Shown here one piece after another: positions 1 through 14,102 of a stretch of 64,000 nucleotides of DNA; the first letter of the stretch is position 1, and every line of letters starts with the position of its first letter. The stretch lies in assembly GCF_000513195.1 (NCBI RefSeq), contig NZ_CBVI010000016.1, forward strand, positions 62,001 to 126,000. The letters run 5' to 3'. The notes beneath the pieces were generated by a model that saw only the letters and a program-made list of their open reading frames with translations, made no database searches and was not told where the DNA came from. Position numbers and translations under genes: made by a program. The DNA is from Bacteroides timonensis. GTDB taxonomy: Bacteria; Bacteroidota; Bacteroidia; Bacteroidales; Bacteroidaceae.

Positions 1-1104
1 CATGCCGAATGCCTTTGTAGCCACAATCATGCGCTTCTCGCCTTCTTTGAACTCCTGTACAATAGCAGCTTTTTGTTCTTTGTCCTTCTTACCATAGTAG
101 GAGGCGACCAGGTGCCAATCCGTCGATTTCACCCACGTTTTCAGACGCATGTCGATACCACCTGCAAAAGGATAATAAAGAATAGTCTTATGCCCGTCGA
201 GGAAATCCTCTACACGGTCAGCCACAACACGCTGTTTGGCTTTATCATAGGTTTCTCCTTCCTCTATCTCCATCTGCCGGATATCAAAGCCGATGTTCCG
301 GCGTTTCACTGTACCTGCATAAAGCACACATGGCTCCATTTGCAATGAACGAATGGTTTCGAACACCATGTCATTCCCTCCTTTCGGATTCCATACAGCC
401 GTAGCCGTCAGTGCAAAGAGCGGGAATGCATATCCAAGGCTTTTCTTCAAGCCTTGCAGATAACGCCCCAGAAACCAATAATCCACACGGAATTCCTTGC
501 CCCATGTAGTTACCGTATGGGCTTCGTCTACTACGACCAGACCGATACGCCGTTCACCTGCAAAGTGCTTGATATCATACGAGAGCAACAACTCCGGTGA
601 AAGATAGAATAGATCCACCTCACTTTCACGCACCTGCCTGTACACTTCGTTCTTCTGTTCAGGCGACAAATCGGAAGAGGCATACGCCACACGCATGTAC
701 CCCAATTCCTGCAAGCCTTCCACCTGGTCTACAATCAATGCTTTCAAGGGAGATACGACAATGGTAAGCATCCCGTATTCGTTACCCAGATAGATGGCAG
801 GCAACTGGAACAACAGAGATTTTCCCGCACCGGTAGGTGCTGTAAGCAAGATGTTATCCACATCTTCTCCTCCATTCCGGGCTTTCTCTGCTTCGACAAT
901 AACACTTTCTATCAATTGTCCCTGTGAAATTTGAAGCGTGTCCTTCCCCTTGAACAAATCGTCGTACACTTCCAGATCACGAAATTGTTCGTAACCGTAA
1001 GTCTCTTTTAAAAGCGTGTATACCGCTTCCCGGCAATCTCCGGGTAAGTGCCGTTCTTTTAGTTCCGGCAGGCGGCATGCCGTTTTTTCTCGTGTTTCAG
1101 TCAT
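1..1104 (-). CDS. RecQ-like DEAD/DEAH-box ATP-dependent DNA helicase, 3' end cut by window
   Basis: The frame is open from an ATG at 1104 to the left edge, so only the first 368 residues are visible and the C-terminus is missing. Helicase core motifs are clear: Walker A TAPTGAGKS with the lysine near residue 95, motif II VVDEAH with DEAH at about 193-196, and motif III ALTATA. The start of the second RecA-like lobe is also seen (TILYYPFAGGIDMRL, then IVATKAFGM at the edge). This is the SF2 RecQ/DEAD superfamily, which unwinds DNA using ATP. The segment before Walker A is longer than the short Q-motif region of classical RecQ, so this is probably one of the large RecQ-like helicases of Bacteroidetes rather than orthodox RecQ. 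The zinc-binding and HRDC regions lie outside the window. The gene follows the DUF2795 gene on the same strand but is separated from it by a hairpin at 1122-1174. Confidence 0.85.
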   Translation of the reverse strand, partial: MTETREKTACRLPELKERHLPGDCREAVYTLLKETYGYEQFRDLEVYDDLFKGKDTLQISQGQLIESVIVEAEKARNGGEDVDNILLTAPTGAGKSLLFQLPAIYLGNEYGMLTIVVSPLKALIVDQVEGLQELGYMRVAYASSDLSPEQKNEVYRQVRESEVDLFYLSPELLLSYDIKHFAGERRIGLVVVDEAHTVTTWGKEFRVDYWFLGRYLQGLKKSLGYAFPLFALTATAVWNPKGGNDMVFETIRSLQMEPCVLYAGTVKRRNIGFDIRQMEIEEGETYDKAKQRVVADRVEDFLDGHKTILYYPFAGGIDMRLKTWVKSTDWHLVASYYGKKDKEQKAAIVQEFKEGEKRMIVATKAFGM

Positions 1105-1121
1105 AAATGGAATAATATAAA

Positions 1122-1174
1122 AAAGAGGCAGTCCTCCTAACCTGTTACAAACAGATCTAACGGACTACCTCTTT
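1122..1174 (-). terminator. Rho-independent terminator after the DUF2795 gene
   Basis: Arms at 1122-1134 and 1162-1174 pair over 13 bp with one mismatch. Read on the minus strand, the hairpin is followed by a run of T. It lies just downstream of the DUF2795 stop at 1229 and before the helicase start at 1104, so the helicase probably has its own promoter. Confidence 0.7.
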
Positions 1175-1228
1175 CTATGTGTTAACTACCTTGTATTTCT
1201 CCAACCGGAGCAAGGCTTAAAAAGCATG

Positions 1229-1450
1229 CTAATACTCCTCTTCGTTAAAGAAGAAATCCTCTTTGCTGGGATAATCGGGCCATATATCTTCAATACTTTC
1301 ATAAATATCGCCTTCATCTTCCATTTCCTGCAAATTTTCAATCACTTCGAGCGGAGCGCCCGAACGAATGGCATAATCTATTAATTCGTCCTTGGTTGCC
1401 GGCCAGGGAGCATCTTCCAGTTTAGATGCTAATTCCAATGTCCAATACAT
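1229..1450 (-). CDS. DUF2795 domain-containing small acidic protein
   Basis: A 73-residue acidic protein that begins MYWTLELASKLEDAPWPATK. The WPATKDELIDYAIRSGAP stretch matches the DUF2795 family, which is widespread and usually a stand-alone small protein in Bacteroidetes. It has no signal peptide or membrane segment and is very rich in Glu and Asp toward the C-terminus (FFFNEEEY). The family's function is not established. A Bacteroides-type promoter lies 53 bp upstream (1503-1532) and a terminator follows at 1122-1174, so this looks like a monocistronic gene. Confidence 0.85.
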   Translation of the reverse strand: MYWTLELASKLEDAPWPATKDELIDYAIRSGAPLEVIENLQEMEDEGDIYESIEDIWPDYPSKEDFFFNEEEY

Positions 1451-1502
1451 AAGTCCTAAGTATTAAAATTGTGAATATTAAGTCCTACTTTCTATTTTTC
1501 GG

Positions 1503-1532
1503 CAAAAGTATAATAAAATCTCTCACTTACAA
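1503..1532 (-). promoter_or_regulatory. Bacteroides sigma-ABfr-type promoter for the DUF2795 gene
   Basis: On the minus strand a -7 box TACTTTTG (1503-1510) matches the consensus TAnnTTTG exactly. It is preceded by TTG at 1530-1532 with a 19-bp spacer. Confidence 0.65.
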
Positions 1533-2077
1533 CTATTATCCCAAAATATTTCATCTTTTTTCTCATCCCAGTTGATTTTCCGTGACAAGACAAACAAATA
1601 ATCGGACAAACGGTTCACATAAGCAAGCAATTCGGGAGCAACTGCGCATTGTTCAGCCAAGGCCAGAATACGACGTTCCGCCCTGCGGCAGACCGTGCGG
1701 CAAACATGACAAACAGATGCTCCACGACTACCGCCGGGCAATATAAACGCATGCAATGGAGGCAGCAGATTATCCAAACGGTCTATTTCATGCTCAATAC
1801 GCTCTATTTCTTCGGGATGGATAACACTGGCACAATTCAATTCTGTCTTTTCAAGATCGGTAGCCAGATTGGAACCTACTGCGAAAAGACGATCCTGAAT
1901 ATGACGGACTAATGTTTTATCTCTTTCATCGGACAGATAAGTAATGAGTACTCCCAGATTGGCATTCAATTCGTCTACTGTACCGTAAGCTTCCAAGCGA
2001 ATATGAGTTTTCGATACGCGGGTGCCGCCCACCAATGAGGTAGTACCTTTATCACCGGTTTTGGTATATATCTTCAT
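1523..2077 (-). CDS. Cob(I)yrinic acid a,c-diamide / cob(I)alamin adenosyltransferase, PduO type
   Basis: A 184-residue protein of typical length for the PduO-type ATP:cob(I)alamin adenosyltransferase family. These enzymes transfer the adenosyl group of ATP to cobalt to make coenzyme B12 in the cytoplasm. The family N-terminus is clear ([16 protein letters not shown], residues 3-18), followed by [15 protein letters not shown]. The late conserved elements [16 protein letters not shown] and [15 protein letters not shown], which carry the ATP-binding arginines and asparagine of the family, are present. No cobalamin riboswitch was recognised upstream; the 97-bp gap holds a large imperfect stem-loop (2079-2154). 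The gene overlaps the upstream promoter box of the DUF2795 gene but not its coding region. Adenosylcobalamin supports methylmalonyl-CoA mutase in Bacteroides (family knowledge, not seen here). Confidence 0.93.
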   Translation of the reverse strand: MKIYTKTGDKGTTSLVGGTRVSKTHIRLEAYGTVDELNANLGVLITYLSDERDKTLVRHIQDRLFAVGSNLATDLEKTELNCASVIHPEEIERIEHEIDRLDNLLPPLHAFILPGGSRGASVCHVCRTVCRRAERRILALAEQCAVAPELLAYVNRLSDYLFVLSRKINWDEKKDEIFWDNSCK

Positions 2078-2078
2078 A

Positions 2079-2154
2079 AGTGATTAGTGTTTAGTAATTA
2101 GTGTTTAGCAGTTAGTAAGTGACGCTAATCACCAGTCACTAACCGTTAATCACT
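2079..2154. repeat. Intergenic imperfect inverted repeat, 31-nt arms
   Basis: Arms at 2079-2109 and 2124-2154 are reverse complements with about eight mismatches around a 14-nt loop. The left arm is itself a near-duplicate of a TTAGTG-rich 14-mer. It fills almost the whole gap between the adenosyltransferase and the methyltransferase-like gene. It may act as a terminator or processing hairpin. Confidence 0.6.
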
Positions 2155-2174
2155 ATTGAAACGCCTAAAGATAA

Positions 2175-2807
2175 TCAAAAGTTGACAATATAGTTCTGTT
2201 TTATCTTAGTTTTATCGAAGAAGAGAATTCCAAGGTCATAAAGGTCGAACGTAATGCCCACATGCTCATCTTGTTGCATACGTTTCCAAAGCGCTTCCAT
2301 TTGCGAAGTATAGCGGATTCCTTCGATGACGAAAACCGACTTTCCACAGGCACGTGCTACACAGATACGGAATACTTCTTCCATAAATTCCGGGTGACGA
2401 TAATCATGCAGATAAAGGAAACCTACGGGTACGCCGGCTTCCAGAAATAATTCGGAAAGTTCGGATGCCGCTGTATAGTCCGCTCCCTCCTTTCCTGCTT
2501 TCAGATAGAGGGACGAAGCAGCAAGCCTGCCGGCATCCACTATCGTATCCGGCTGGATGTAATTTACCAACCGGAACAAGAGGCGTTTCACTTTCTTCGA
2601 TTCATACTTCCAATAGTTGTCTTTCTGTGGGGCCAGTTTTTTCTGCTCTACTGCCAGATCTTTATATTTATAATAAGGAGTAGATTCGTAAATCACCTGC
2701 GTAATCAGATTGAAAGCAAAAGGCGAATGTACCCCATAGCCGCAACGATGGCGAAAACGGCTCAACCAGATAAAAGGGCGTTTCAGGGTTAGTGTGATAC
2801 GGTTCAT
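2175..2807 (-). CDS. SAM-dependent methyltransferase-like protein of unknown substrate
   Basis: A 210-residue cytoplasmic protein. The N-terminal block RCGYGVHSPFAFNLITQVIYE (split here for description: RCGYGVHSPFAF then NLITQVIYE, about residues 22-42) is typical of a Bacteroidetes family annotated as class I methyltransferase or hypothetical. A Rossmann-like strand IVDAGRLAASSLYL follows at about residue 89, where a normal methyltransferase would have a glycine-rich SAM loop. The GxGxG motif is degraded here (DAGRLAAS), so activity is doubtful. The C-terminus YDLGILFFDKTKIKQNYIVNF (split: YDLGILFFDKT, KIKQNYIVNF) resembles the end of family members that sit beside mammalian-style COMT folds. 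It has its own promoter box at 2833-2840 and may be co-transcribed with the adenosyltransferase. Confidence 0.6.
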   Translation of the reverse strand: MNRITLTLKRPFIWLSRFRHRCGYGVHSPFAFNLITQVIYESTPYYKYKDLAVEQKKLAPQKDNYWKYESKKVKRLLFRLVNYIQPDTIVDAGRLAASSLYLKAGKEGADYTAASELSELFLEAGVPVGFLYLHDYRHPEFMEEVFRICVARACGKSVFVIEGIRYTSQMEALWKRMQQDEHVGITFDLYDLGILFFDKTKIKQNYIVNF

Positions 2808-2832
2808 AACATATAAATTCTTTTATTGGGCA

Positions 2833-2840
2833 CAAAGATA
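2833..2840 (-). promoter_or_regulatory. Bacteroides -7 box upstream of the methyltransferase-like gene
   Basis: TATCTTTG on the minus strand matches TAnnTTTG and lies 26 bp before the start codon. The -33 element is weak. Confidence 0.5.
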
Positions 2841-2853
2841 AGTAACACTCTGC

Positions 2854-4365
2854 TTAGTCGCATACCTTTCCTTTGATAACTTTCGGCTCCGACGAGTAGT
2901 TCTCCTTAACCGTCAACTGCACATTCTCCCCGTCAAAGCGGAAAGTAATATTGAGAGCTGTAATCCAGTTAACATAATGTGCTTTGAGTTCCAACATCGC
3001 AGCCGATGGCCAGGCATAACTGCCCGCTACATAAAACGGCCCCTCTATTCCATTAAAACGTCCTTTCGCTTCTATCGAATAGGGAGGATGGACATCGGTT
3101 GAAGTTTTTTTCCATTGCTTATAACCGAATGAGAGATTATATTTTGTACCGTCAGTCTCTGTTACGGTCATGATTACTTCCTTCTGCTTGAACTGGAGGT
3201 CCAGAGATTGCCAGTCGAACTTGTTCGGTTCGAGAACTATACTTTTTCCTGCATAATCACGGGCAAGAGATGAACTCGCTTTTCCCTGTACAAAAGGCAA
3301 CTGATAAGAAGATTGCTTTTTCAACAAGCGTTTATAATCCTTTCCCGGTGTCAATGTATCATCGCCGACGGCAGGCAACAGGCGATTCCACACCAAACGG
3401 CGCTGTGTAGCTCCATCTATCAAAGTACATTCAGTGATGACCACTACCATATCTTTGTCCGGTATGAGAAGTGCATATTGTCCCAGGGCACCGTCTATGC
3501 GGACAGCACCCGGATATTCACAAAGCCACATCTGATACCCATAACCGTAGCCAAAACTACCGGTATCCGACTGTTTAGTCATCATCCTGTCCACCCACTC
3601 TGCCGGAAGCAACTGCTTGCCTTCCCATACTCCACGATTCAGTAACAGCTGTCCGAACTTAGCCAACGATTCGCTCTGCAAATACACACCCCAACCTCCG
3701 GTATTGATTCCTTCAGGGCTTACTTCCCAGGATATATCGGTGATATGCATCGGTTTGAACAGTTTCAGCCGCAGGTAATCCAATACTTTCATTCCCGTCA
3801 CTTTCTGCACAATAGCGGAAAGCATATACGAGCTCATGGAGTCATAGTCGAAATGTTTGCCGGGAACTTTTATCGTTTTTCCCAGATACCCTCTGATCCA
3901 GTCTGTACGACCATTACGCATATTCCAGTCAGGAGTGACACCGGAAGTCATATTCAGCAGGTTGCGGACGGTCATATCGGCAAGATTTGCAGAAATAGTA
4001 TCCGGAAGTTGGTCAGGGAAGAAAGAAGCTACCCGATCTGTCAGCCGCAAGCGATTTTCAGAAATAGCGAGGCCTACAGCGGCACCAACGAAGGTCTTGG
4101 AGCAAGAATATACGGTATGTCGATATTCCGGGGCGAAAGGTTCAGGATAAATCTCCGCGATTACCTTTCCATGACGTAGTACCATTACACTATGTATGTC
4201 CGTTTTAGGCAAGCCCATCAGGGAGTCCATCAAAGCTATAAGTGCTCCGGAAGGAACACCTTCCACTTCGGGTATCGAACGTTCCAGTTCGCGAATCTGT
4301 GCACTGGTCGTTGCAGGTATCAACAGGCAGAGCACAAGGAGAAATAAAGTAATTCTGTTCTTCAT
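2854..4365 (-). CDS. Secreted serine hydrolase of the beta-lactamase (class C / PF00144) family
   Basis: An exported esterase/peptidase-like serine hydrolase. The catalytic SxxK motif SCSK is clear (residues 87-90 from the chosen start), with the family context VMVLRHGKVIAE before it. A YDSMSSYMLSAIV region stands where the Tyr-x-Asn motif is expected, and GALGQYALLIP stands in place of HxG/KTG. The reading frame extends back to an ATG at 4401, but a perfect promoter (4403-4434) would put the transcription start at about 4396. The internal ATG at 4365 (MKNRITLFLLVLCLL) is therefore preferred, and it begins a good signal peptide ending TTSAQ. A start at 4371 is also possible. The C-terminal ~130 residues look like a separate beta-rich module. 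It sits just downstream of GH95 but with its own promoter. Substrate unknown; carbohydrate or peptide ester cleavage is possible. Confidence 0.88.
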   Translation of the reverse strand: MKNRITLFLLVLCLLIPATTSAQIRELERSIPEVEGVPSGALIALMDSLMGLPKTDIHSVMVLRHGKVIAEIYPEPFAPEYRHTVYSCSKTFVGAAVGLAISENRLRLTDRVASFFPDQLPDTISANLADMTVRNLLNMTSGVTPDWNMRNGRTDWIRGYLGKTIKVPGKHFDYDSMSSYMLSAIVQKVTGMKVLDYLRLKLFKPMHITDISWEVSPEGINTGGWGVYLQSESLAKFGQLLLNRGVWEGKQLLPAEWVDRMMTKQSDTGSFGYGYGYQMWLCEYPGAVRIDGALGQYALLIPDKDMVVVITECTLIDGATQRRLVWNRLLPAVGDDTLTPGKDYKRLLKKQSSYQLPFVQGKASSSLARDYAGKSIVLEPNKFDWQSLDLQFKQKEVIMTVTETDGTKYNLSFGYKQWKKTSTDVHPPYSIEAKGRFNGIEGPFYVAGSYAWPSAAMLELKAHYVNWITALNITFRFDGENVQLTVKENYSSEPKVIKGKVCD

Positions 4366-4402
4366 ATTCATGTTGCAGCAAGCAATTAGGTTTAACCGCA
4401 TG

Positions 4403-4434
4403 CAAAAGTAAGGTATTCACATAGGGCAGGCAAA
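4403..4434 (-). promoter_or_regulatory. Strong Bacteroides promoter for the serine hydrolase
   Basis: TTTG at 4431-4434, a 20-bp spacer, then TACTTTTG at 4403-4410 on the minus strand. It decides the start codon: the ATG at 4401 would lie at or before the transcription start. Confidence 0.75.
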
Positions 4435-4449
4435 TCTTTAAGAGATAAT

Positions 4450-6912
4450 TTACTCAAACGATAACATACATTCTCCCTTTTCAGGCAATGACAAAGAAAT
4501 CGTTTTACCTGTGTAGTTATTACTTTGCCCGTCTATAATCGCCTTTGCCCGAGTGACACCTTCAGGCATTTTCACATGAAATATTCCCGGTATAGTTGCC
4601 GTAAGTATAGCCTTCACAGCCTTTCCATCTTTCCACTCCAAATCAACGGAGATCCCGCCACGGGCCTTCATTCCATGAAAGTTGCCAGTATGCCAGCTTT
4701 TCGGCAAAGCAGGAAGCAGATGAATAAAACCCTCATGACTTTGCAACAACATCTCGCCAATTCCTGCGGTCCCCCCATAATTCCCATCAATCTGGAAAGG
4801 GGGATGCGAACAGAACAAATTAGGAAACGTTCCGCTGCCATGACGCTTTGTCTGAGGATCAACAGCCGGATAAAGAAGGCTCTTGAACAGTGTCCAGGCC
4901 CGATCCCCATCACCGAGGCGAGCCCAGAAATTTACCTTCCAGGCACGACTCCAACCGGTTCCTCCATCACCCCGACGGTTTAGCGTCTCACGACAGGCAT
5001 TGGCAAGTTCAGGAGTAGCATCAGGAGAAATCAGATTACCCGGATGCAAACCATACAGATGGGAGACATGGCGGTGGTGTACATCTTGCTCTTTATAATC
5101 TTCCAACCATTCTTGCAGATATCCTCCTTTACTGATCTGCATAGGTGGGAACTTATCTAATGCCTCCCGCAACTTCGCGGCATAGTCAGCATCACATTCC
5201 AGTATGGAAGTTGCTTCAATTACATTTGTATATAGCTCAGTCAGTAATTGAACATCCATCGTAGGCCCCATGCATACACTGACGGGAGTCGGATCATTGC
5301 CGACAAAAAAAGCATTTTCAGGAGAAGAGGTAGGGGCTGTTACAAGCCAACCATGTTTAGGTTCCCGCACCATTGTAGAGTAAAAGAACTCAGAAGCACC
5401 TTTCAGCACAGGATAAATTCGTTTCAGAAACTCAATATCCTGAGTATATTGATAATGCTCCCAAAGATGAGCACAAAGCCAGGCACCACCGGTATTGGTA
5501 GCCCCCCAGGAAGGATGTTCACCGGGAGCGGTATAGTTCCAGATATTCGTCATCATGTGAAGCACCCAACCTTGAGCATGAGTACCGTAAAAAGTACGGG
5601 CAGTCTCTTCTCCCGAGGGGATAAGACGTTCTATAAGCGCAGTCAAAGGCTGGTAAAGTTCCGAAAGGCCGGCTTGTTCAAGCGGCCAGTGATTCATCTG
5701 GATATTAATATTGGTATGATAATCGCCATTCCAAGGCGTTTCTACTCCATTTGCCCACAATCCTTGCAGATTAGGAGGCAAGCTACCCGGACGGGTGCTG
5801 CTGATAAATAGATAACGACCATAATTGTAATAGAGAGCGGCCAAAGCTGGAGACTCACGCTCCGTGAAACGAGTAATGCGCTCGTTAGTGGGTAATACAT
5901 CATCTTCCGTAAACGGAAGAGTTAGAGATACACGATCATAAAAGGTACGATGGGAGGCTATGTGGGACTCTTTAATTTGCACATGTTGAGTAGCGGCATT
6001 CAGCAAACTATCACAAACTTCTTTATAACGGTTTCCTGAAAAATCAGTACCGGAAGCAGCATAAGAAGTAGTGGCAGAAAGCACCAGCCATGCTTCCCTC
6101 CCTTGAGTCAGGGTGATACCCCGCTCGGCAGAAATATTCTGTTTACCACCTTTAGATATTAATCGCATGGCAACACGATACTTCATACCTTCCCGTCCGG
6201 GCTTTCCACTATCTAAAGCACCTTCCAACAACAAAGTTCCTTCTTCCTTCCCAATGCCCGGAAGCACAGAGACCGCACCTTGTTTGGGACGGGAAAGTTG
6301 AGCCGAGAAGGACAGGGCACGGCGACGACTGGCAGTCAGGTGTATGATCATAACGTCTTTATCGCGTGAAGTGAAATATTCACGTTGATAGTCAATACCT
6401 TCTTTCGTGAATGAGGTATAAGCAACTGCATCACGCAGATCGAGCCAACGGCGGTAATTGGTTACCGCCTCCCTATCACCGGAAACAAATTTCTTCTTGA
6501 CCGGAATACTGAAATTCAGGATAAGGTCAGCCAACATCTGATAATTGCCGTAAGTACCACCTGATTCGGGTTTCTTTGGGACAAAACTGTTATACATCAA
6601 CTCTTGTGCCTCTTTATTCTTACTTTCAAACAAAAGTTGTTGAATGGCAGGCAAACTACGGGATGCATCGGGATTACCGTAATCGGCCTCCATACCGCTC
6701 CAAAGTGAAATTTCATTCAGTACAATATGTTCCTTGTCAATACCTCCGTCGGGCATCATACCCAAACGACCGTTACCCAAAGGCAGGGTTTCTTCCCAAA
6801 TGGTAGCCGGAGCAGTGTAATAAAGCTGATGGTTATAGTTATCCGCCAACGTATCAGCCACTGCGATTAGTGAAGAAGCAAAAACTAGAAAAAACAAAAT
6901 TAGTGCTCTCAT
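4450..6912 (-). CDS. Glycoside hydrolase family 95 (alpha-L-fucosidase / alpha-L-galactosidase)
   Basis: An 820-residue exported enzyme with signal peptide MRALILFFLVFASSLIAVAD. GH95 enzymes are inverting exo-enzymes that remove terminal alpha-1,2-L-fucose (or L-galactose). Family landmarks appear in order: N-terminal beta-domain WEETLPLGNGRLGMM (about 38-52), then WNGDYHTNINIQMNHWP carrying the two catalytic-water asparagines N401 and N403. They are followed by SSPENAF with the predicted general acid E532, HHRHVSHLYGLHPG, and IDGNYGG with D709. Length is usual for the family. It ends the PUL gene row after GH2, but a hairpin (7007-7043) and a -7 box (6989-6996) lie between them, so it may be transcribed separately. 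With GH2 and GH92 it suggests a fucosylated, galactosylated glycan as the target. Confidence 0.94.
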   Translation of the reverse strand: MRALILFFLVFASSLIAVADTLADNYNHQLYYTAPATIWEETLPLGNGRLGMMPDGGIDKEHIVLNEISLWSGMEADYGNPDASRSLPAIQQLLFESKNKEAQELMYNSFVPKKPESGGTYGNYQMLADLILNFSIPVKKKFVSGDREAVTNYRRWLDLRDAVAYTSFTKEGIDYQREYFTSRDKDVMIIHLTASRRRALSFSAQLSRPKQGAVSVLPGIGKEEGTLLLEGALDSGKPGREGMKYRVAMRLISKGGKQNISAERGITLTQGREAWLVLSATTSYAASGTDFSGNRYKEVCDSLLNAATQHVQIKESHIASHRTFYDRVSLTLPFTEDDVLPTNERITRFTERESPALAALYYNYGRYLFISSTRPGSLPPNLQGLWANGVETPWNGDYHTNINIQMNHWPLEQAGLSELYQPLTALIERLIPSGEETARTFYGTHAQGWVLHMMTNIWNYTAPGEHPSWGATNTGGAWLCAHLWEHYQYTQDIEFLKRIYPVLKGASEFFYSTMVREPKHGWLVTAPTSSPENAFFVGNDPTPVSVCMGPTMDVQLLTELYTNVIEATSILECDADYAAKLREALDKFPPMQISKGGYLQEWLEDYKEQDVHHRHVSHLYGLHPGNLISPDATPELANACRETLNRRGDGGTGWSRAWKVNFWARLGDGDRAWTLFKSLLYPAVDPQTKRHGSGTFPNLFCSHPPFQIDGNYGGTAGIGEMLLQSHEGFIHLLPALPKSWHTGNFHGMKARGGISVDLEWKDGKAVKAILTATIPGIFHVKMPEGVTRAKAIIDGQSNNYTGKTISLSLPEKGECMLSFE

Positions 6913-6988
6913 ACGTAAAATATAAATATGCCTCGCCTTATCAGAGAAGCGTTATTAAAAACATTCTCATCCATATCAATGTCACGGA

Positions 6989-6996
6989 CAAAGATA
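6989..6996 (-). promoter_or_regulatory. Bacteroides -7 box upstream of GH95
   Basis: TATCTTTG on the minus strand, 77 bp before the GH95 start. The -33 position falls inside the hairpin 7007-7043 and shows no TTTG, so the promoter is only moderately supported. Confidence 0.5.
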
Positions 6997-7006
6997 CAAG
7001 AAAATA

Positions 7007-7043
7007 GGACAGGAAGAAATTTTTTCCATTTTCTTCCTGTCCA
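7007..7043 (-). terminator. Hairpin between GH2 and GH95
   Basis: Perfect 13-bp stem, arms 7007-7019 and 7031-7043, with an 11-nt loop. On the minus strand the stem is followed by a T-rich stretch (TATTTTCTT). It lies 31 bp after the GH2 stop. Confidence 0.6.
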
Positions 7044-7073
7044 AACTTATTTAGTTGTTATCCATAAAATTAA

Positions 7074-12532
<5,459 letters not shown>

Positions 12533-12568
12533 TCAATTTATGTTTTTCTTAAATAAGCCGTAACCTAC

Positions 12569-12629
12569 CCTGAAATACACCTGCTCCATACATTGGAACA
12601 AAGAACGTACGGAGCAAGTAAATTTCAGG
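12569..12629 (-). other. Imperfect intercistronic stem-loop before GH92
   Basis: Paired segments 12569-12576 with 12622-12629 (8 bp, perfect) and 12583-12587 with 12611-12615 (5 bp) form a nested hairpin in the gap between the DUF1735 gene and GH92. There is no clear T-run after it. It could set the ratio of binding-protein to enzyme message; this is inference. Confidence 0.45.
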
Positions 12630-12666
12630 CAGGTTTCAGATGTGATTTCAATCATACAAGGATACC

Positions 12667-14013
12667 TTATAATGCCCAAAGTCTGAACTCAGCCAAAGCA
12701 AAGCTACCACTGGGTGACTCATCCACCGTCATTCTTATATGCTTAATCTTTTCCCCAGTTACCAAAACAGGTGACGTATACGTCTGCCCTACATCATAAG
12801 GTAGTTCACTACTCAAAACAACAATCTTTTTAAATTCCACCCCATCCGCACTACCATAAAGTGAAACTCTATGAGGTACTACATGCGATCCCGCATTACG
12901 AGTTACGTACTCGAAACGGAAAGCTGAGATCTCACCTGAAAGTGCAAACTGGAGCCAATGTGGCAAAGCTACCCCTACCGAATAATCACTGTGGAAATAA
13001 GTACCCGGATCACCGTCAATCAATTCTGCAACAGATCCCTCGCAGATGCTGTTTGGATGATAAGAAATCATACTTTCAACCAATTGTATTGAGGGCAGAT
13101 TACCAGCATCCGGTACATAAGATACGCCTAACAAACAAGATTTTTTTGCCGGATCTACATCAATCGTTTCAAAAGAAGTACCGGTCAATGCTAGTGGCAG
13201 TACATAATTACCGTAACTTAATCCTTCCCGCGTCACTCTTACATTCAATTTATTTTCTCCATCGGGGGCCATTTTAACAATTCCGTCCTGATTCATTGTA
13301 TATGAAGACGGAGGAAGCAACATCAAGTTGACTCCTTGCTCACGGTTATACTCATCCAGTAAAGTTTCATCCACTTTCGTATAGCAATCAAACGACCATT
13401 TATTTTCAATTGAAAGGCCCAACGGCAACGTCAGATCAATGTGATTACCACCCGTTTCAGGAAAAGAATTCATCACATAGCCAGTTTTCTCAAAACTAAC
13501 CACAGGTGTTATCACTTCCGGCTTAATGAACATATATTTTTTCTCAGCATTAATAGAGTCTGCCGAGTTGCACAAAAACAAGGGAACGATATATTCATTT
13601 TCTTGTTCTTCTCCCTGCAACGTATTAATAGCTTCCGTATAAAATGACAAGTCTATCTTCTTATACATCTCCGTAGCCGCAAAAGTCAGATTTCCGGTTT
13701 CTATCGAGTAACAGCCAGACGGCAGTATCTTATAGTGTGTCCCCTGATTCTCATTATATTCAGCCAGCATACCTTCATCCATTACTTTCATTTCTACGGT
13801 AGTCTTTGCACTTTTATCAGACCCAGCCTTAGCAATGGCAACGGCATATTTAGTCATCTCCTCTGTCTTATAGATTGAATACTCTATCTCACCACTGTTC
13901 CGAAAATAAAGAATTGTACTATAGTCGTCCAGATATTGTTCCCTGTTATCCTCACAAGATATCTGCAAAACAGAAAACAGGCCAAGAGCAATATATAATA
14001 TACTTTTTTTCAT
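12667..14013 (-). CDS. Surface lipoprotein with two DUF1735 domains and a C-terminal F5/8 discoidin domain
   Basis: It stands in the SusE/SusF position, straight after SusD. The open frame reaches back to 14067, but MKKSILYIALGLFSVLQISC at 14013 is a clean lipoprotein signal, so that start is chosen (448 residues). Two tandem DUF1735-type units are visible, each with the pattern of a mutable 'LAEYNREQG...LLPSGCYS' loop. The first is around ML AEYNENQGTHYKILPSGCYS, the second around LLDEYNREQGVNLMLLPPSSY. After about residue 310 comes a discoidin-like carbohydrate-binding sandwich (ELIDGDPGTYFHSDYS, LPHWLQFALSGEISAFRFEY, split here at the comma). The probable role is glycan binding at the cell surface beside the SusCD transporter. 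SusD is 89 bp upstream. Confidence 0.85.
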   Translation of the reverse strand: MKKSILYIALGLFSVLQISCEDNREQYLDDYSTILYFRNSGEIEYSIYKTEEMTKYAVAIAKAGSDKSAKTTVEMKVMDEGMLAEYNENQGTHYKILPSGCYSIETGNLTFAATEMYKKIDLSFYTEAINTLQGEEQENEYIVPLFLCNSADSINAEKKYMFIKPEVITPVVSFEKTGYVMNSFPETGGNHIDLTLPLGLSIENKWSFDCYTKVDETLLDEYNREQGVNLMLLPPSSYTMNQDGIVKMAPDGENKLNVRVTREGLSYGNYVLPLALTGTSFETIDVDPAKKSCLLGVSYVPDAGNLPSIQLVESMISYHPNSICEGSVAELIDGDPGTYFHSDYSVGVALPHWLQFALSGEISAFRFEYVTRNAGSHVVPHRVSLYGSADGVEFKKIVVLSSELPYDVGQTYTSPVLVTGEKIKHIRMTVDESPSGSFALAEFRLWAL

Positions 14014-14102
14014 ACGTAAATAATCGTTGTGCTCCATACTAAACAAGAGCGTTTGTAATCTATTCATAACTCATTTACACATTCAGGAATATATCCTGTC
14101 CA

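Noticed and set aside
2078..2174. Cobalamin riboswitch before the adenosyltransferase
   Set aside because: The gap is only 97 bp, downstream of another gene, and made of a TTAGTG-type stem-loop; no B12-box-like sequence is seen.
4366..4401. Upstream start of the serine hydrolase at 4401
   Set aside because: The ATG at 4401 lies at or before the transcription start set by the promoter at 4403-4434, and the added residues would precede a good signal peptide.
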